64,000 nt of DNA, taken from NCBI RefSeq assembly GCF_029626225.1, contig NZ_JARUBP010000001.1, forward strand, positions 3,100,001 to 3,164,000, written 5' to 3'. The notes below the pieces were generated by a model that was given only the letters and a program-made list of their open reading frames with translations, searched no databases and was not told the DNA's origin. This DNA is from Asanoa sp. WMMD1127 (GTDB taxonomy: Bacteria; Actinomycetota; Actinomycetes; Mycobacteriales; Micromonosporaceae). The translations under genes were made by a program, and so were the position numbers. Below, in pieces: positions 9,335 to 16,568 of the stretch (within the stretch, counting starts at the first letter, position 1; each line of letters opens with the position of its first letter).

Positions 9335-9915
9335 CCGCGCACGGCTTCGAGATCGTGGCGGCCGTCGACAACGGCCCCGACCTGCTGCGCGCCCTGCTCA
9401 CCGAGCGGCCTGACGTCGCGGTGGTCGACGTGCGGCTGCCGCCGACCCAGACCGACGAAGGGCTGCAGGCCGCGCTGGCCGCTCGCCGCGAGGTGCCCGG
9501 CCTGCCGGTGCTGGTGCTCTCCCAGCATGTCGAGCGCCTCTACGCCCGCGAGCTGCTGGCCGACGGCACGGGCGGGGTCGGCTACCTGCTCAAGGACCGG
9601 GTGTTCAACGCCGAGCAGTTCGTCGACGCGGTGCGCCGGGTCGCCGCCGGCGGCACCGCCATGGACCCCGACGTGATCGCGAAGCTGTTCGCGACCGGCG
9701 ACCACAACGTCGGCCGGCTCACGCCCCGCGAACGCGAGGTGCTGGAGCTGATGGCGGAGGGGCGCTCCAACGCGGCGATCGGCCAGCGGCTCTTCCTGAG
9801 CGAGAGCGCGGTCGGCAAGCACACCGCGAACATCTTCGGCAAGCTCGGCCTGGCCGCCTCGGACGACGACAACCGCCGCGTGCTGGCCGTCCTCGCTTAC
9901 CTCGACGCGCGCTAG
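9274..9915 (+). CDS. LuxR/NarL family response regulator
   Basis: A 213-residue DNA-binding response regulator, partner of the kinase it overlaps. The receiver domain begins directly at the GTG start (VRVVLAED) with the acidic pair, phospho-acceptor Asp52 (VVDVRLP) and a switch lysine (LLKDR). A LuxR helix-turn-helix follows (LTPREREVLELMAEGRSN). Because the receiver fold starts at this GTG, the 61-bp overlap with the kinase gene looks real and not a start error. Its stop overlaps the convergent PIG-L gene by four bases. Confidence 0.93.
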   Translation: MRVVLAEDLYLLREGLKQLLTAHGFEIVAAVDNGPDLLRALLTERPDVAVVDVRLPPTQTDEGLQAALAARREVPGLPVLVLSQHVERLYARELLADGTGGVGYLLKDRVFNAEQFVDAVRRVAAGGTAMDPDVIAKLFATGDHNVGRLTPREREVLELMAEGRSNAAIGQRLFLSESAVGKHTANIFGKLGLAASDDDNRRVLAVLAYLDAR

Positions 9916-10655
9916 AAGAGGTTGATGGTGAAGACCTCGAAGGGCGCGGCGTAACGGGTGCCCAGGCGGGTGCCGGAGGCGCGACCGATGCCCTCCAGGA
10001 ACTCCTCCGGGTCGAAGGCGCCCTCGCCGAGGCCGCGCAGATAGGCCTCGTGCGCCTGCAGCGACTCCAGGCCGCGGTCGAACGTGCCGGTGATGTCGAC
10101 GGCGTGCCGGCCGGCGGGGGAGCCGGCCGCCCAGACCTGCCGGACCTTGCCCCACGGCTCGAGCCCGTCGGTCAGCTGCTCCCGGAAGATCCACCGGTTG
10201 CCCGCGTCGCGTACGGCGTCGAGCGTCGCCCGGCCCGTCGCCATGTGGTCGGCCTGGTTGAGTGCCTCGGCGCCGTCCCAGGTCTCGCGGAAGTTGTTGG
10301 TGATGACGATGTCGGGGCGGTGGCGGCGGACGACCTCGGTGATGGCGCGGCGCAGCGGCACGCCATATTCGAGGATGCCGTCCGGCAGGCCGAGGAACTC
10401 GACCTCGGAGACGCCGACCACGCCGGCCGAGGCTCGCTGCTCGGCCTCGCGGAGCACCCGCGCCTCGTCGGGGTCGAGCCCGTCGATGCCCGCCTCGCCG
10501 GAGGTGACGAGGCAGTAGACGATCTCCTTGCCCTGCGCGGTCCAGCGCGCCACAGCGGCCGCGGAGCCGAACTCCAGGTCGTCGGGGTGAGCGACGACGG
10601 CCAGCGCTCGCTGCCAGTCTTCGGGCAGCGACTCGTACGGCGCGATGTCGGACAC
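9912..10655 (-). CDS. PIG-L (LmbE-like) deacetylase
   Basis: A 247-residue zinc-dependent N-deacetylase fold. The metal motif AHPDD is at residues 22-26, with a third likely ligand histidine later (DHMATG). Relatives deacetylate GlcNAc derivatives, including mycothiol precursors and mycothiol conjugates; which one applies is not clear. The GTG start has AGGAG seven bases upstream, which decides it over longer frames. It lies 17 bp after the DUF2461 gene in the same direction and is probably co-transcribed. Confidence 0.88.
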   Translation of the reverse strand: MSDIAPYESLPEDWQRALAVVAHPDDLEFGSAAAVARWTAQGKEIVYCLVTSGEAGIDGLDPDEARVLREAEQRASAGVVGVSEVEFLGLPDGILEYGVPLRRAITEVVRRHRPDIVITNNFRETWDGAEALNQADHMATGRATLDAVRDAGNRWIFREQLTDGLEPWGKVRQVWAAGSPAGRHAVDITGTFDRGLESLQAHEAYLRGLGEGAFDPEEFLEGIGRASGTRLGTRYAAPFEVFTINLF

Positions 10656-10672
10656 GACAGGTCTCCTAGGGG

Positions 10673-11314
10673 TCAGTCGGCGTGGGGGATGCTCGGGCCG
10701 ACGTAGCTGGCGAGCCACTGGTTGAGCGGCGCCGACGCGCGGAGGAAGGCGGTCACCCGGCGCTTGGCCGCGGCGGTGCCCAGCCAGGGTGCCACCGGCC
10801 ACTCCTTCCAGGCGACGAGACCCTTGTGCCGCAGCAGGTCGGCGCGCGGATGGTCGGCCGGGTAGCCGCGCGGGATCCGCTTGAGCTGCTCGTGACCGTG
10901 GATCCGGACGCCGTCGTCGGCCGCCTCGGCGACGATCTCGGCCAGCCGGGCGCCGGTCTTGTCGTCGTCGACCGCCGCGCGGTAGCGGGCGAGCTGGTCG
11001 CGCTCCATGTGGTACATGCCGCTGCCGGCGGCCAGCCCGTCGGCGGAGAGGTGGAGGTAGCCGCCCCGCTCCAGCGTCGCCGCGATCGCCGTCTTGTAGG
11101 GCGACTTGTCGGCGCTGAACCGCACGTCGCGGTAGGGCCGGAAGATCCGCCCGCCGCCGAACTCGGGCTCGAGCTCGTCGAGCAGCGCCTGCATCGGGGC
11201 GCGCACCAGGTCGTCGTAAACGCTTTTGTGCGCCGTCCAGTAGGTCTTCGAGTTGTCGGCCGCGAGCCCTTCGTAGAACTCCAGCGCCTCACTCGGCCAG
11301 CCACGGAACGCCAC
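10673..11314 (-). CDS. DUF2461 (TIGR02453) family protein
   Basis: A 213-residue protein of the DUF2461 family, recognised by the N-terminal block ending NSKTYW and by FRPYRDVRFSADKSPYK. The family is widespread and cytoplasmic with no established biochemical function. It is full length. The GTG start lies six bases after a TAGGGT box and has no ribosome site, consistent with leaderless translation. The PIG-L gene follows at 17 bp. Confidence 0.88.
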   Translation of the reverse strand: MAFRGWPSEALEFYEGLAADNSKTYWTAHKSVYDDLVRAPMQALLDELEPEFGGGRIFRPYRDVRFSADKSPYKTAIAATLERGGYLHLSADGLAAGSGMYHMERDQLARYRAAVDDDKTGARLAEIVAEAADDGVRIHGHEQLKRIPRGYPADHPRADLLRHKGLVAWKEWPVAPWLGTAAAKRRVTAFLRASAPLNQWLASYVGPSIPHAD

Positions 11315-11320
11315 AGCACG

Positions 11321-11326
11321 ACCCTA
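11321..11326 (-). promoter_or_regulatory. leaderless-type -10 box (TAGGGT) for DUF2461 gene
   Basis: On the minus strand TAGGGT sits six bases before the GTG at 11314, within the 17-bp gap after the MBL-fold gene. It would let the DUF2461/PIG-L pair be transcribed independently. Confidence 0.5.
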
Positions 11327-11331
11327 TCCCC

Positions 11332-12066
11332 TTACGGCTCCCACACCTGGCCGCCGACGGCCATCTCGACCGGCCCGGCGTACGCCGAGCGGGCCGCGCC
11401 CAGCGCCCTCGTGGCCGGCAGGCCGGGCCAGAGGTGGGTGAGCAGCAGCCGGCCGGAGCCCGCGGTCGTGGCGGCCGCACCCGCGTCGAGCGCGCTGCTC
11501 AACCGGCCGGCGCTGTCGGCGGGCACCGCCTCCGGATAGGTCGCCTCCGCGATGAGCAGGTCCGCGGCCTCGGCGAGCCGGGCCAGCGCGGGCGCCGGCC
11601 CGCTGTCGCCCTGGTATGCGAGAGCCGCGCCGCCGGCCGCGATCCGCACCCCGTTGTTGGGCACGAAATGCGGCAGACCAGCGATGTCCACAGTGAACGG
11701 ACCGATCCGCAGCCGATCACCGTCACCGACCGGATGGAGCGCGTAGTGGAGCATTCCGGGCCGGTCCAGCGCGAGTACGGCGTCGAGCGCGCCGGGCGGC
11801 GCATAGATCGGCAGGGCCGGCGCGGGGTCGTCGGTGAGCGAGCGCGCCCGCAGCAGCGGGTTGAGGTCGACGCAGTGATCCGGGTGGCCGTGCGTGATCA
11901 GCGCGGCGTCGACGTCCGCCGCGGCGCAGTGGGCGAGCAGCCGGGGAAACGTCGCATAACCGGCGTCGAGCACCAACCGGAAGCCGTCGTGCTCGACGAG
12001 GAAGCCGCTGCAGGCGTCGCCCGCCTCGGGGAAGCCACCCCGGGCGCCGAGCACGGTCAGCCGCAC
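11332..12066 (-). CDS. MBL-fold metallo-hydrolase (RNase Z-like)
   Basis: A 244-residue metallo-beta-lactamase-fold hydrolase. The zinc motif THGHPDH is at 58-64, and further metal ligands are likely in YQGDSG and the late LLLTHLWPG. The length and the early 'LGARGGFP' resemble the tRNase Z / phosphodiesterase-like branch found in many actinomycetes. The substrate is not predictable. The GTG start has a TAGCCT box six bases upstream, which overlaps the divergent pirin promoter. Confidence 0.9.
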   Translation of the reverse strand: MRLTVLGARGGFPEAGDACSGFLVEHDGFRLVLDAGYATFPRLLAHCAAADVDAALITHGHPDHCVDLNPLLRARSLTDDPAPALPIYAPPGALDAVLALDRPGMLHYALHPVGDGDRLRIGPFTVDIAGLPHFVPNNGVRIAAGGAALAYQGDSGPAPALARLAEAADLLIAEATYPEAVPADSAGRLSSALDAGAAATTAGSGRLLLTHLWPGLPATRALGAARSAYAGPVEMAVGGQVWEP

Positions 12067-12072
12067 GGGTCG

Positions 12073-12082
12073 AGGCTACTCT
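12073..12082. promoter_or_regulatory. overlapping divergent -10 boxes (MBL gene / pirin gene)
   Basis: Plus strand TACTCT (12077-12082) lies 7 nt before the pirin GTG (12090). Minus strand TAGCCT (12078-12073) lies 6 nt before the MBL GTG (12066). The two boxes share the central TA. The start codons are only 23 bp apart, leaving no room for untranslated leaders. Confidence 0.55.
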
Positions 12083-12089
12083 CGGAAGG

Positions 12090-13043
12090 GTGAGCACTGA
12101 CGGCGCCGTCACCTTGGCCGGGTTGCCGGCCAGCGTCCTGCTGCCCGGGCACGACGTGCCGCTCGGGCGTTACACCACCGTGCGGCGGTTGTTGCCGCAG
12201 CGGCCGCGCCGGATGATCGGCGCGTGGTGCTTCGTCGACCAGTTCGGGCCCGACGACGTGGTCGGCAAGCCAGGCATGCAGGTGCCGCCGCATCCCCACA
12301 CCGGCCTCCAGACCGTCACCTGGCTGGTCGCCGGCGAGGTGCTGCACCGCGACAGCCTGGGCAGCCTGCAGACCATCCGGCCCGGCCAGCTCAACCTGAT
12401 GACCTCGGGGCACGGCATCTCGCACTCGGAGGAGTCGCCGGTCGAGCACCCGCCGCTGATGCACGGGCTGCAGCTGTGGGTGGCGCTGCCCGAGGAGGCG
12501 CGGCACCAGCCGGCCCGGTTCGAGCACCACGCGGACCTGCCCGCGGCCACCCGCGCCGGGGTGACCACCACCGTGGTCATCGGCGAGCTGGGTGAGCTGC
12601 GCTCGCCGGCCCGCGTGCACAGCCCGCTGCTCGGCGCCGAGCTGCTGTGCGAGCCCGGCGCCCGCGCGGAGCTGACCCTGCGGGCCGACTACGAATATGG
12701 CCTGCTCTCGCTTGACGGCGCCGCCGAGGTCGACGGGGCCGAGTTGACCCCGGGCGGCCTGCTCTACCTCGGCGAGGACCGCACGTCGGCCACGGTCACG
12801 ACCACCGACGGCGCGCGGCTGTTCCTGCTCGGCGGCGAGCCGTTCGAGGAGCCGCTGGTGATGTGGTGGAACTTCGTCGCGCGCAGCGACGCCGAGATCC
12901 GCCGGGCGCGGGAGGAGTGGACCTCCGGCGACCGGTTCGGCGTGGTGCGCGGCTACGCCGGCGAGGCGCTGCCGGCCCCGGCGCTGCCGACCACGAAGCT
13001 CAAGGTCCGCGACCGGCACGGCAACACGCTCAGCGGAGGATGA
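12090..13043 (+). CDS. pirin family protein
   Basis: A 317-residue bicupin of the pirin family. Metal-binding residues are visible in PPHPHTGLQ, VLHRDS and SGHGISHSEES. Bacterial pirins bind a metal ion and some have quercetinase-like or redox-regulatory activity; the exact role here is unknown. It starts at GTG, probably leaderless (TACTCT box 7 nt upstream). The stop overlaps the convergent DinB gene by 14 bp. Confidence 0.93.
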   Translation: MSTDGAVTLAGLPASVLLPGHDVPLGRYTTVRRLLPQRPRRMIGAWCFVDQFGPDDVVGKPGMQVPPHPHTGLQTVTWLVAGEVLHRDSLGSLQTIRPGQLNLMTSGHGISHSEESPVEHPPLMHGLQLWVALPEEARHQPARFEHHADLPAATRAGVTTTVVIGELGELRSPARVHSPLLGAELLCEPGARAELTLRADYEYGLLSLDGAAEVDGAELTPGGLLYLGEDRTSATVTTTDGARLFLLGGEPFEEPLVMWWNFVARSDAEIRRAREEWTSGDRFGVVRGYAGEALPAPALPTTKLKVRDRHGNTLSGG

Positions 13044-13545
13044 TCCCGCGCACGTAGGCGGCCTGGCCGACGTGTTGCAGGTCGTCGCCCAGCACGCTGA
13101 GCAGGCGTACGCCCATCGTCACCGGCGGGTCCCAGGAGCGGTCGACGATGCGGCTCAGGTCGTCCGCCGTCACGGCCTTGACCAGCGCCGCCGTGCGCTC
13201 GTGCACCGCCGCGTAGTAGTCGACCAGCACCTTGCCGCTGGCCGGCCGCACACCGAGGACCTCGTCGGGGCCGTGCGCGTACCCCGTGTCGTCGGGGTCA
13301 GGGTCGAGCGCGAAGCGGGGCGCCCATGGCCCGGTCACCCAGATCTGGTCGTCGCCGATCAGGTCGGCGACGTGGTGGTCCTGGATGCGGGTCAGGTGCC
13401 AGACCAGCCAGCCGACGGTGTTGGCGCCCGGCGCGGGCGGCCGGCGCAGCTGCTCGGCGTCGAGCCCGGCGACGGCGCCGCGGACCAGCGCCGGCAGGCG
13501 GCCGAAGGCGTCGCTCAACAGATCGTTGATGTCCACCCGCACCAT
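13030..13545 (-). CDS. DinB/DUF664 family protein
   Basis: A 171-residue four-helix-bundle protein of the DinB/DUF664 superfamily, in which histidines on the bundle bind a metal; the HLTRIQDHH block is the clearest. Actinobacterial relatives include thiol (mycothiol)-dependent transferases and hydrolases; the exact reaction is unknown. The ATG at 13545 follows a GGGGG ribosome site. Longer open reading upstream in the same frame is antisense to the crotonase gene and is not used. Confidence 0.87.
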   Translation of the reverse strand: MVRVDINDLLSDAFGRLPALVRGAVAGLDAEQLRRPPAPGANTVGWLVWHLTRIQDHHVADLIGDDQIWVTGPWAPRFALDPDPDDTGYAHGPDEVLGVRPASGKVLVDYYAAVHERTAALVKAVTADDLSRIVDRSWDPPVTMGVRLLSVLGDDLQHVGQAAYVRGIILR

Positions 13546-13560
13546 GATGCCCCCGTTGGT

Positions 13561-13566
13561 TAGCGT
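13561..13566 (+). promoter_or_regulatory. leaderless-type -10 box (TAGCGT) for crotonase gene
   Basis: TAGCGT ends six bases before the GTG at 13573; no ribosome site is visible. Confidence 0.5.
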
Positions 13567-13572
13567 CGGCGC

Positions 13573-14337
13573 GTGAACGACGACGGCACGGTCGAGCTGA
13601 CCCTCACGGGACAGACGGCGACCATCACGATCAACAACCCGCCCCGGCGCAACGCCCTCACGCCGGCGATGTGGCGGCGGCTGCCCGAGCTGCTGGACGC
13701 GGCCGCCGCCGACCCCGCGGTGCACGCTCTGGTGCTGACCGGCGCGGGCGGCACGTTCAGCGCGGGCGCCGACCTGACGGGCGTGCGCGACCTGGTGGGG
13801 CCGGACAGCCCGCCGACCCGCGCCGAGGAGCGGCTCGCGGCGTTCCCGAAACCGACGATCGCCCGGGTACGCGGTCACTGCGTCGGCGGCGGCTGCCAGC
13901 TCGCGGTGGCCTGCGATCTGCGGATCGCCGCGCGGGACGCCCGGTTCGCCGTGCCGCCGGCCCGGCTCGGCATCGCGTACCCGGGGCCGACCACGCGCCG
14001 GCTGCTCGGCCTGGTCGGTCCGGCGCGGGCCAAGTGGCTGCTGTTCACGGCCGACCAGATCGACGCGGACCGGGCGGCGGCGATCGGCCTCGTCGACGAG
14101 GTCGTGCCGATCGAGGAGCTCGACGCGCACGTGGCCCGGCTGGTCGACACGATCGCGCAGCGGTCGCAGCTGTCGATCGCGGCGGCCAAGGAGACCATCG
14201 ACCTGGCCGTGGCCGGTCGTCCGTCGGCGGAGCGGGACGCGTTCTGGCAGGCGGAGATGCTGCGCGCCGGCGATGTCGCGGAGGGTGCGGCGGCCTTCCT
14301 CGAACGGCGCCGCGCGAATTTCTCCTGGCGTCCGTGA
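13573..14337 (+). CDS. enoyl-CoA hydratase/isomerase (crotonase) family protein lacking the hydratase glutamates
   Basis: A 254-residue crotonase-fold protein. The CoA/oxyanion-hole segments are intact (GGTFSAGADL at 59-68, GHCVGGGCQL at 101-110). The two glutamates that catalyse hydration in mitochondrial crotonase appear replaced: GGGCEL is GGGCQL (Gln109), and QPEI aligns with VPPA (Pro129). A plain hydratase role is therefore doubtful; isomerase, thioesterase or another CoA chemistry is possible. Divergent from DinB with a 27-bp gap; GTG start, probably leaderless. Confidence 0.9.
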   Translation: MNDDGTVELTLTGQTATITINNPPRRNALTPAMWRRLPELLDAAAADPAVHALVLTGAGGTFSAGADLTGVRDLVGPDSPPTRAEERLAAFPKPTIARVRGHCVGGGCQLAVACDLRIAARDARFAVPPARLGIAYPGPTTRRLLGLVGPARAKWLLFTADQIDADRAAAIGLVDEVVPIEELDAHVARLVDTIAQRSQLSIAAAKETIDLAVAGRPSAERDAFWQAEMLRAGDVAEGAAAFLERRRANFSWRP

Positions 14338-14429
14338 GTCGCAACGCATTTATTGTTGCCAATGGCTTGTTGCATCATCCCGGTGGTATGACCTCGGCCT
14401 AATGGTCAGGATCGGTCGCCCGCAAAGCG

Positions 14430-14458
14430 TTGACGGCGATCTATTCGACTGGAAACAT
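14430..14458 (+). promoter_or_regulatory. possible promoter of secreted protease
   Basis: TTGACG at 14430-14435 and AAACAT at 14453-14458, spacing 17. The -35 is good and the -10 poor, so this is tentative. Confidence 0.3.
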
Positions 14459-14478
14459 GTCGGCAGATCGATGCCTCC

Positions 14479-14500
14479 GGATCGGCCGACCGGCCGATCC
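14479..14500. promoter_or_regulatory. 22-bp dyad upstream of protease gene
   Basis: Two 10-bp arms (GGATCGGCCG and its exact complement) separated by AC, ending about ten bases before the GGGAGG ribosome site. It may be an operator or a 5' hairpin controlling translation. Confidence 0.45.
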
Positions 14501-14519
14501 ACATCCCCCGGGAGGATCA

Positions 14520-15533
14520 GTGAGTATCACCCGTCGCGTCATGCTCTCCGCCACGGCCACGACCCTGGTGGCGGGAGCACTCCTCGGCGTTTCCCCGGCC
14601 CAAGCGGCGCAAACCCCGCTGGCCCTGGACGCCGCCAACACCCTCGCCGACTCCCTCGGCGCCGACCGCTCCGCCGGCACCTATGTCGACGCGTCCGGCG
14701 CGACCGTCGTCACGGTCACCGACGCCGCCGCTGCCAAGGCCGTCCAGGCCAAGGGTGGCAAGGCCCGCGTCGTCACGCGCAGCGCGGCCGACCTCAACGC
14801 GCTGAGCGCCAGCGTTGACAAGGGAGTGGTCGGCACCGCGATCTCGGTCGACCCGGTCGCCAACCAGGTCGTGGTCGAGGTCGACACCACCGTCACCGGC
14901 GCCAAGCTCGCCGCCCTCGAGACCGCTGTCGCGGCCAGCAAGGGCGCGGCCCGGATCGAGCGGCTCCCCGGCAAGCTCACCCGGACCATCTCCGGCGGCG
15001 ACGCCATCTACACCGGTGGCTCGCGTTGCTCGCTGGGCTTCAACGTGCGGTCCGGCAGCACCTACTACTTCCTGACCGCCGGCCACTGCACCAACGCCGG
15101 GACGACCTGGACCAACGGCAGCCAGACCCTCGGCACGCGGGCCGGCACCAGCTTCCCGGGCAACGACTACGGCATTGTCCGCTACACCAACACGTCGATC
15201 ACCATCTCCGGGACGGTGGGCAGCCAGGACATCACCGGCGCCCGCACGCCGAGCGTCGGCGAGACCGTCAACCGTCGCGGCAGCACGACCGGAACCCGAA
15301 GCGGCCAGGTGCTCGGCCTGAACGCGACTGTCCGCTACCCGCAGGGCACCGTCACCGGCATGATCCGCACGAGCGTCTGCGCCCAGCCCGGTGACAGCGG
15401 CGGCCCGCTCTACCGCGGCACTTCCGCCCTCGGTCTGACCTCTGGCGGCAGCGGCAACTGCAGCACCGGCGGCACGACCTACTTCCAGCCGGTCACCGAG
15501 GCGCTGAGCGCCTACGGGGTCTCGGTCTTCTAG
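14520..15533 (+). CDS. secreted S1 family serine protease (streptogrisin-like)
   Basis: A 337-residue preproenzyme. A Sec signal peptide (about 1-30, ending near AQA-AQ) is followed by an alpha-lytic-protease-type pro-region and a chymotrypsin-fold catalytic domain from about residue 165. The triad is visible: His189 (TAGHC), Asp216 (DYGIV) and Ser293 (PGDSGGP). Such enzymes are exported, self-process and degrade extracellular protein. The start is GTG, with GGGAGG eight bases before it. A hairpin terminator follows. The upstream 180 bp hold a dyad and a possible TTGACG promoter. Confidence 0.93.
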   Translation: MSITRRVMLSATATTLVAGALLGVSPAQAAQTPLALDAANTLADSLGADRSAGTYVDASGATVVTVTDAAAAKAVQAKGGKARVVTRSAADLNALSASVDKGVVGTAISVDPVANQVVVEVDTTVTGAKLAALETAVAASKGAARIERLPGKLTRTISGGDAIYTGGSRCSLGFNVRSGSTYYFLTAGHCTNAGTTWTNGSQTLGTRAGTSFPGNDYGIVRYTNTSITISGTVGSQDITGARTPSVGETVNRRGSTTGTRSGQVLGLNATVRYPQGTVTGMIRTSVCAQPGDSGGPLYRGTSALGLTSGGSGNCSTGGTTYFQPVTEALSAYGVSVF

Positions 15534-15552
15534 TCCTAGCCCTCCCCCTGTG

Positions 15553-15582
15553 ACGGCCCCCGGACCCCGAGCCGGGGGCCGT
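15553..15582 (+). terminator. hairpin terminator of protease gene
   Basis: Perfect 11-bp stem (15553-15563 with 15572-15582) and 8-nt loop, 20 bases after the protease stop. It ends before the next gene's -10 box. Confidence 0.85.
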
Positions 15583-15590
15583 CGCTTGTC

Positions 15591-15596
15591 TAGGGT
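15591..15596 (+). promoter_or_regulatory. leaderless-type -10 box (TAGGGT) for aminotransferase gene
   Basis: TAGGGT ends six bases before the GTG at 15603; no ribosome site is present. It lies just after the protease terminator. Confidence 0.5.
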
Positions 15597-15602
15597 TGGC
15601 CC

Positions 15603-16331
15603 GTGCGCATCGAGGTGAACGGCCGGCCGGCTCTGGCGGAGGACCTGTTCGGCACCTACGGGCATTTCACCGCGATGCAGGTACGCGGCGGCGGCGCCCA
15701 GGGCCTCGCCAACCACCTCGACCGCCTCGATGCCGCCAACCGGGAGCTGTTCGACGAACCGCTCGACCCGGATCGCGTGCGGGGGCTGATCCGGCGGGCG
15801 CTGGCCGGCGATGCCGACGCGGCCGTCCGGGTCGCCGTGCGGGAGCCGGGCAAGGTGGCGGTCTCGGTCGCGCCGCCGACCCCGCCGGTGGCCGGGCCGC
15901 AGCGCCTGCGCTCGGTGCCCTACCTGCGGCCGTTCCCGCATATCAAGCACCTCGGCGGCTTCGCGCAGGGCGAGTGGGCCCGCCGGGTCCGGCGGGACGG
16001 CTACGACGACGCGTTGCTCACCGCCGCCGACGGCGCCTTCTCCGAGTCCTCGATCGCCAACATCGGGTTCTTCGCGGCCGACGGCGCGGTGGTGTGGCCT
16101 CACCCGCCCTGGCTGCACGGCACCGCGATGCGCCTGGTCGAGGACCACCGCCCGACCATCCGGCGGCGGATCACCCTGGCCGACGTGTCCGGCTTCCACG
16201 GCGCGTTCCTGGTCAACTCGATCGGCACCGTCGCGGTCGCGTCGATCGACGACGTCCCGTGCCGCCCGGATCCGCCCCTGATGGACGGTCTCGACGCGCT
16301 GCTGGCCGCCGTACCGTGGGATCCGATCTAA
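15603..16331 (+). CDS. class IV (branched-chain/ADCL type) PLP aminotransferase family protein
   Basis: A 242-residue fold-type IV PLP enzyme. The Schiff-base lysine is most likely Lys115 (PHIKHLGG), and the cofactor-phosphate region is ESSIANIG from Glu148, the usual 'E..xxN' pair of this class. It is shorter than BCAT (about 300-360) and close to aminodeoxychorismate lyase / D-amino acid transaminase size, so the substrate stays open. The GTG start is probably leaderless. The AlaRS-like gene follows in the same direction after 237 bp. Confidence 0.88.
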   Translation: MRIEVNGRPALAEDLFGTYGHFTAMQVRGGGAQGLANHLDRLDAANRELFDEPLDPDRVRGLIRRALAGDADAAVRVAVREPGKVAVSVAPPTPPVAGPQRLRSVPYLRPFPHIKHLGGFAQGEWARRVRRDGYDDALLTAADGAFSESSIANIGFFAADGAVVWPHPPWLHGTAMRLVEDHRPTIRRRITLADVSGFHGAFLVNSIGTVAVASIDDVPCRPDPPLMDGLDALLAAVPWDPI

Positions 16332-16372
16332 AGCAGTTGTCGCTGACCCGGTCACTGGTCATCATTGACGAC

Positions 16373-16438
16373 ATGCGCGTGGGTGTGCGGCGAGCTAGTC
16401 GCGCCGGGTCGATCGTCGGGGACGCCGTCCTCGCCTGA
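16373..16438 (+). other. possible leader-peptide ORF upstream of AlaRS-like gene
   Basis: ATG to TGA, 21 residues, Arg/Ala/Val-rich, inside the 237-bp gap before the AlaRS-like gene. Downstream there is a 7-bp stem (GACCCCG with CGGGGTC) near 16504-16527. No ribosome site is obvious. It may be chance; attenuation is speculative. Confidence 0.2.
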
Positions 16439-16568
16439 TCCTCGGTGCCGACTCGGCGTGCCCGACTCAACCGATCCACGCGCTCGCGACGTCTCGCGGT
16501 GAGGACCCCGCTTCGACAGCCGGGGTCGTGAGCGTGTTCGCGCTGTCCTCCCGAAACGGCGACAGATC

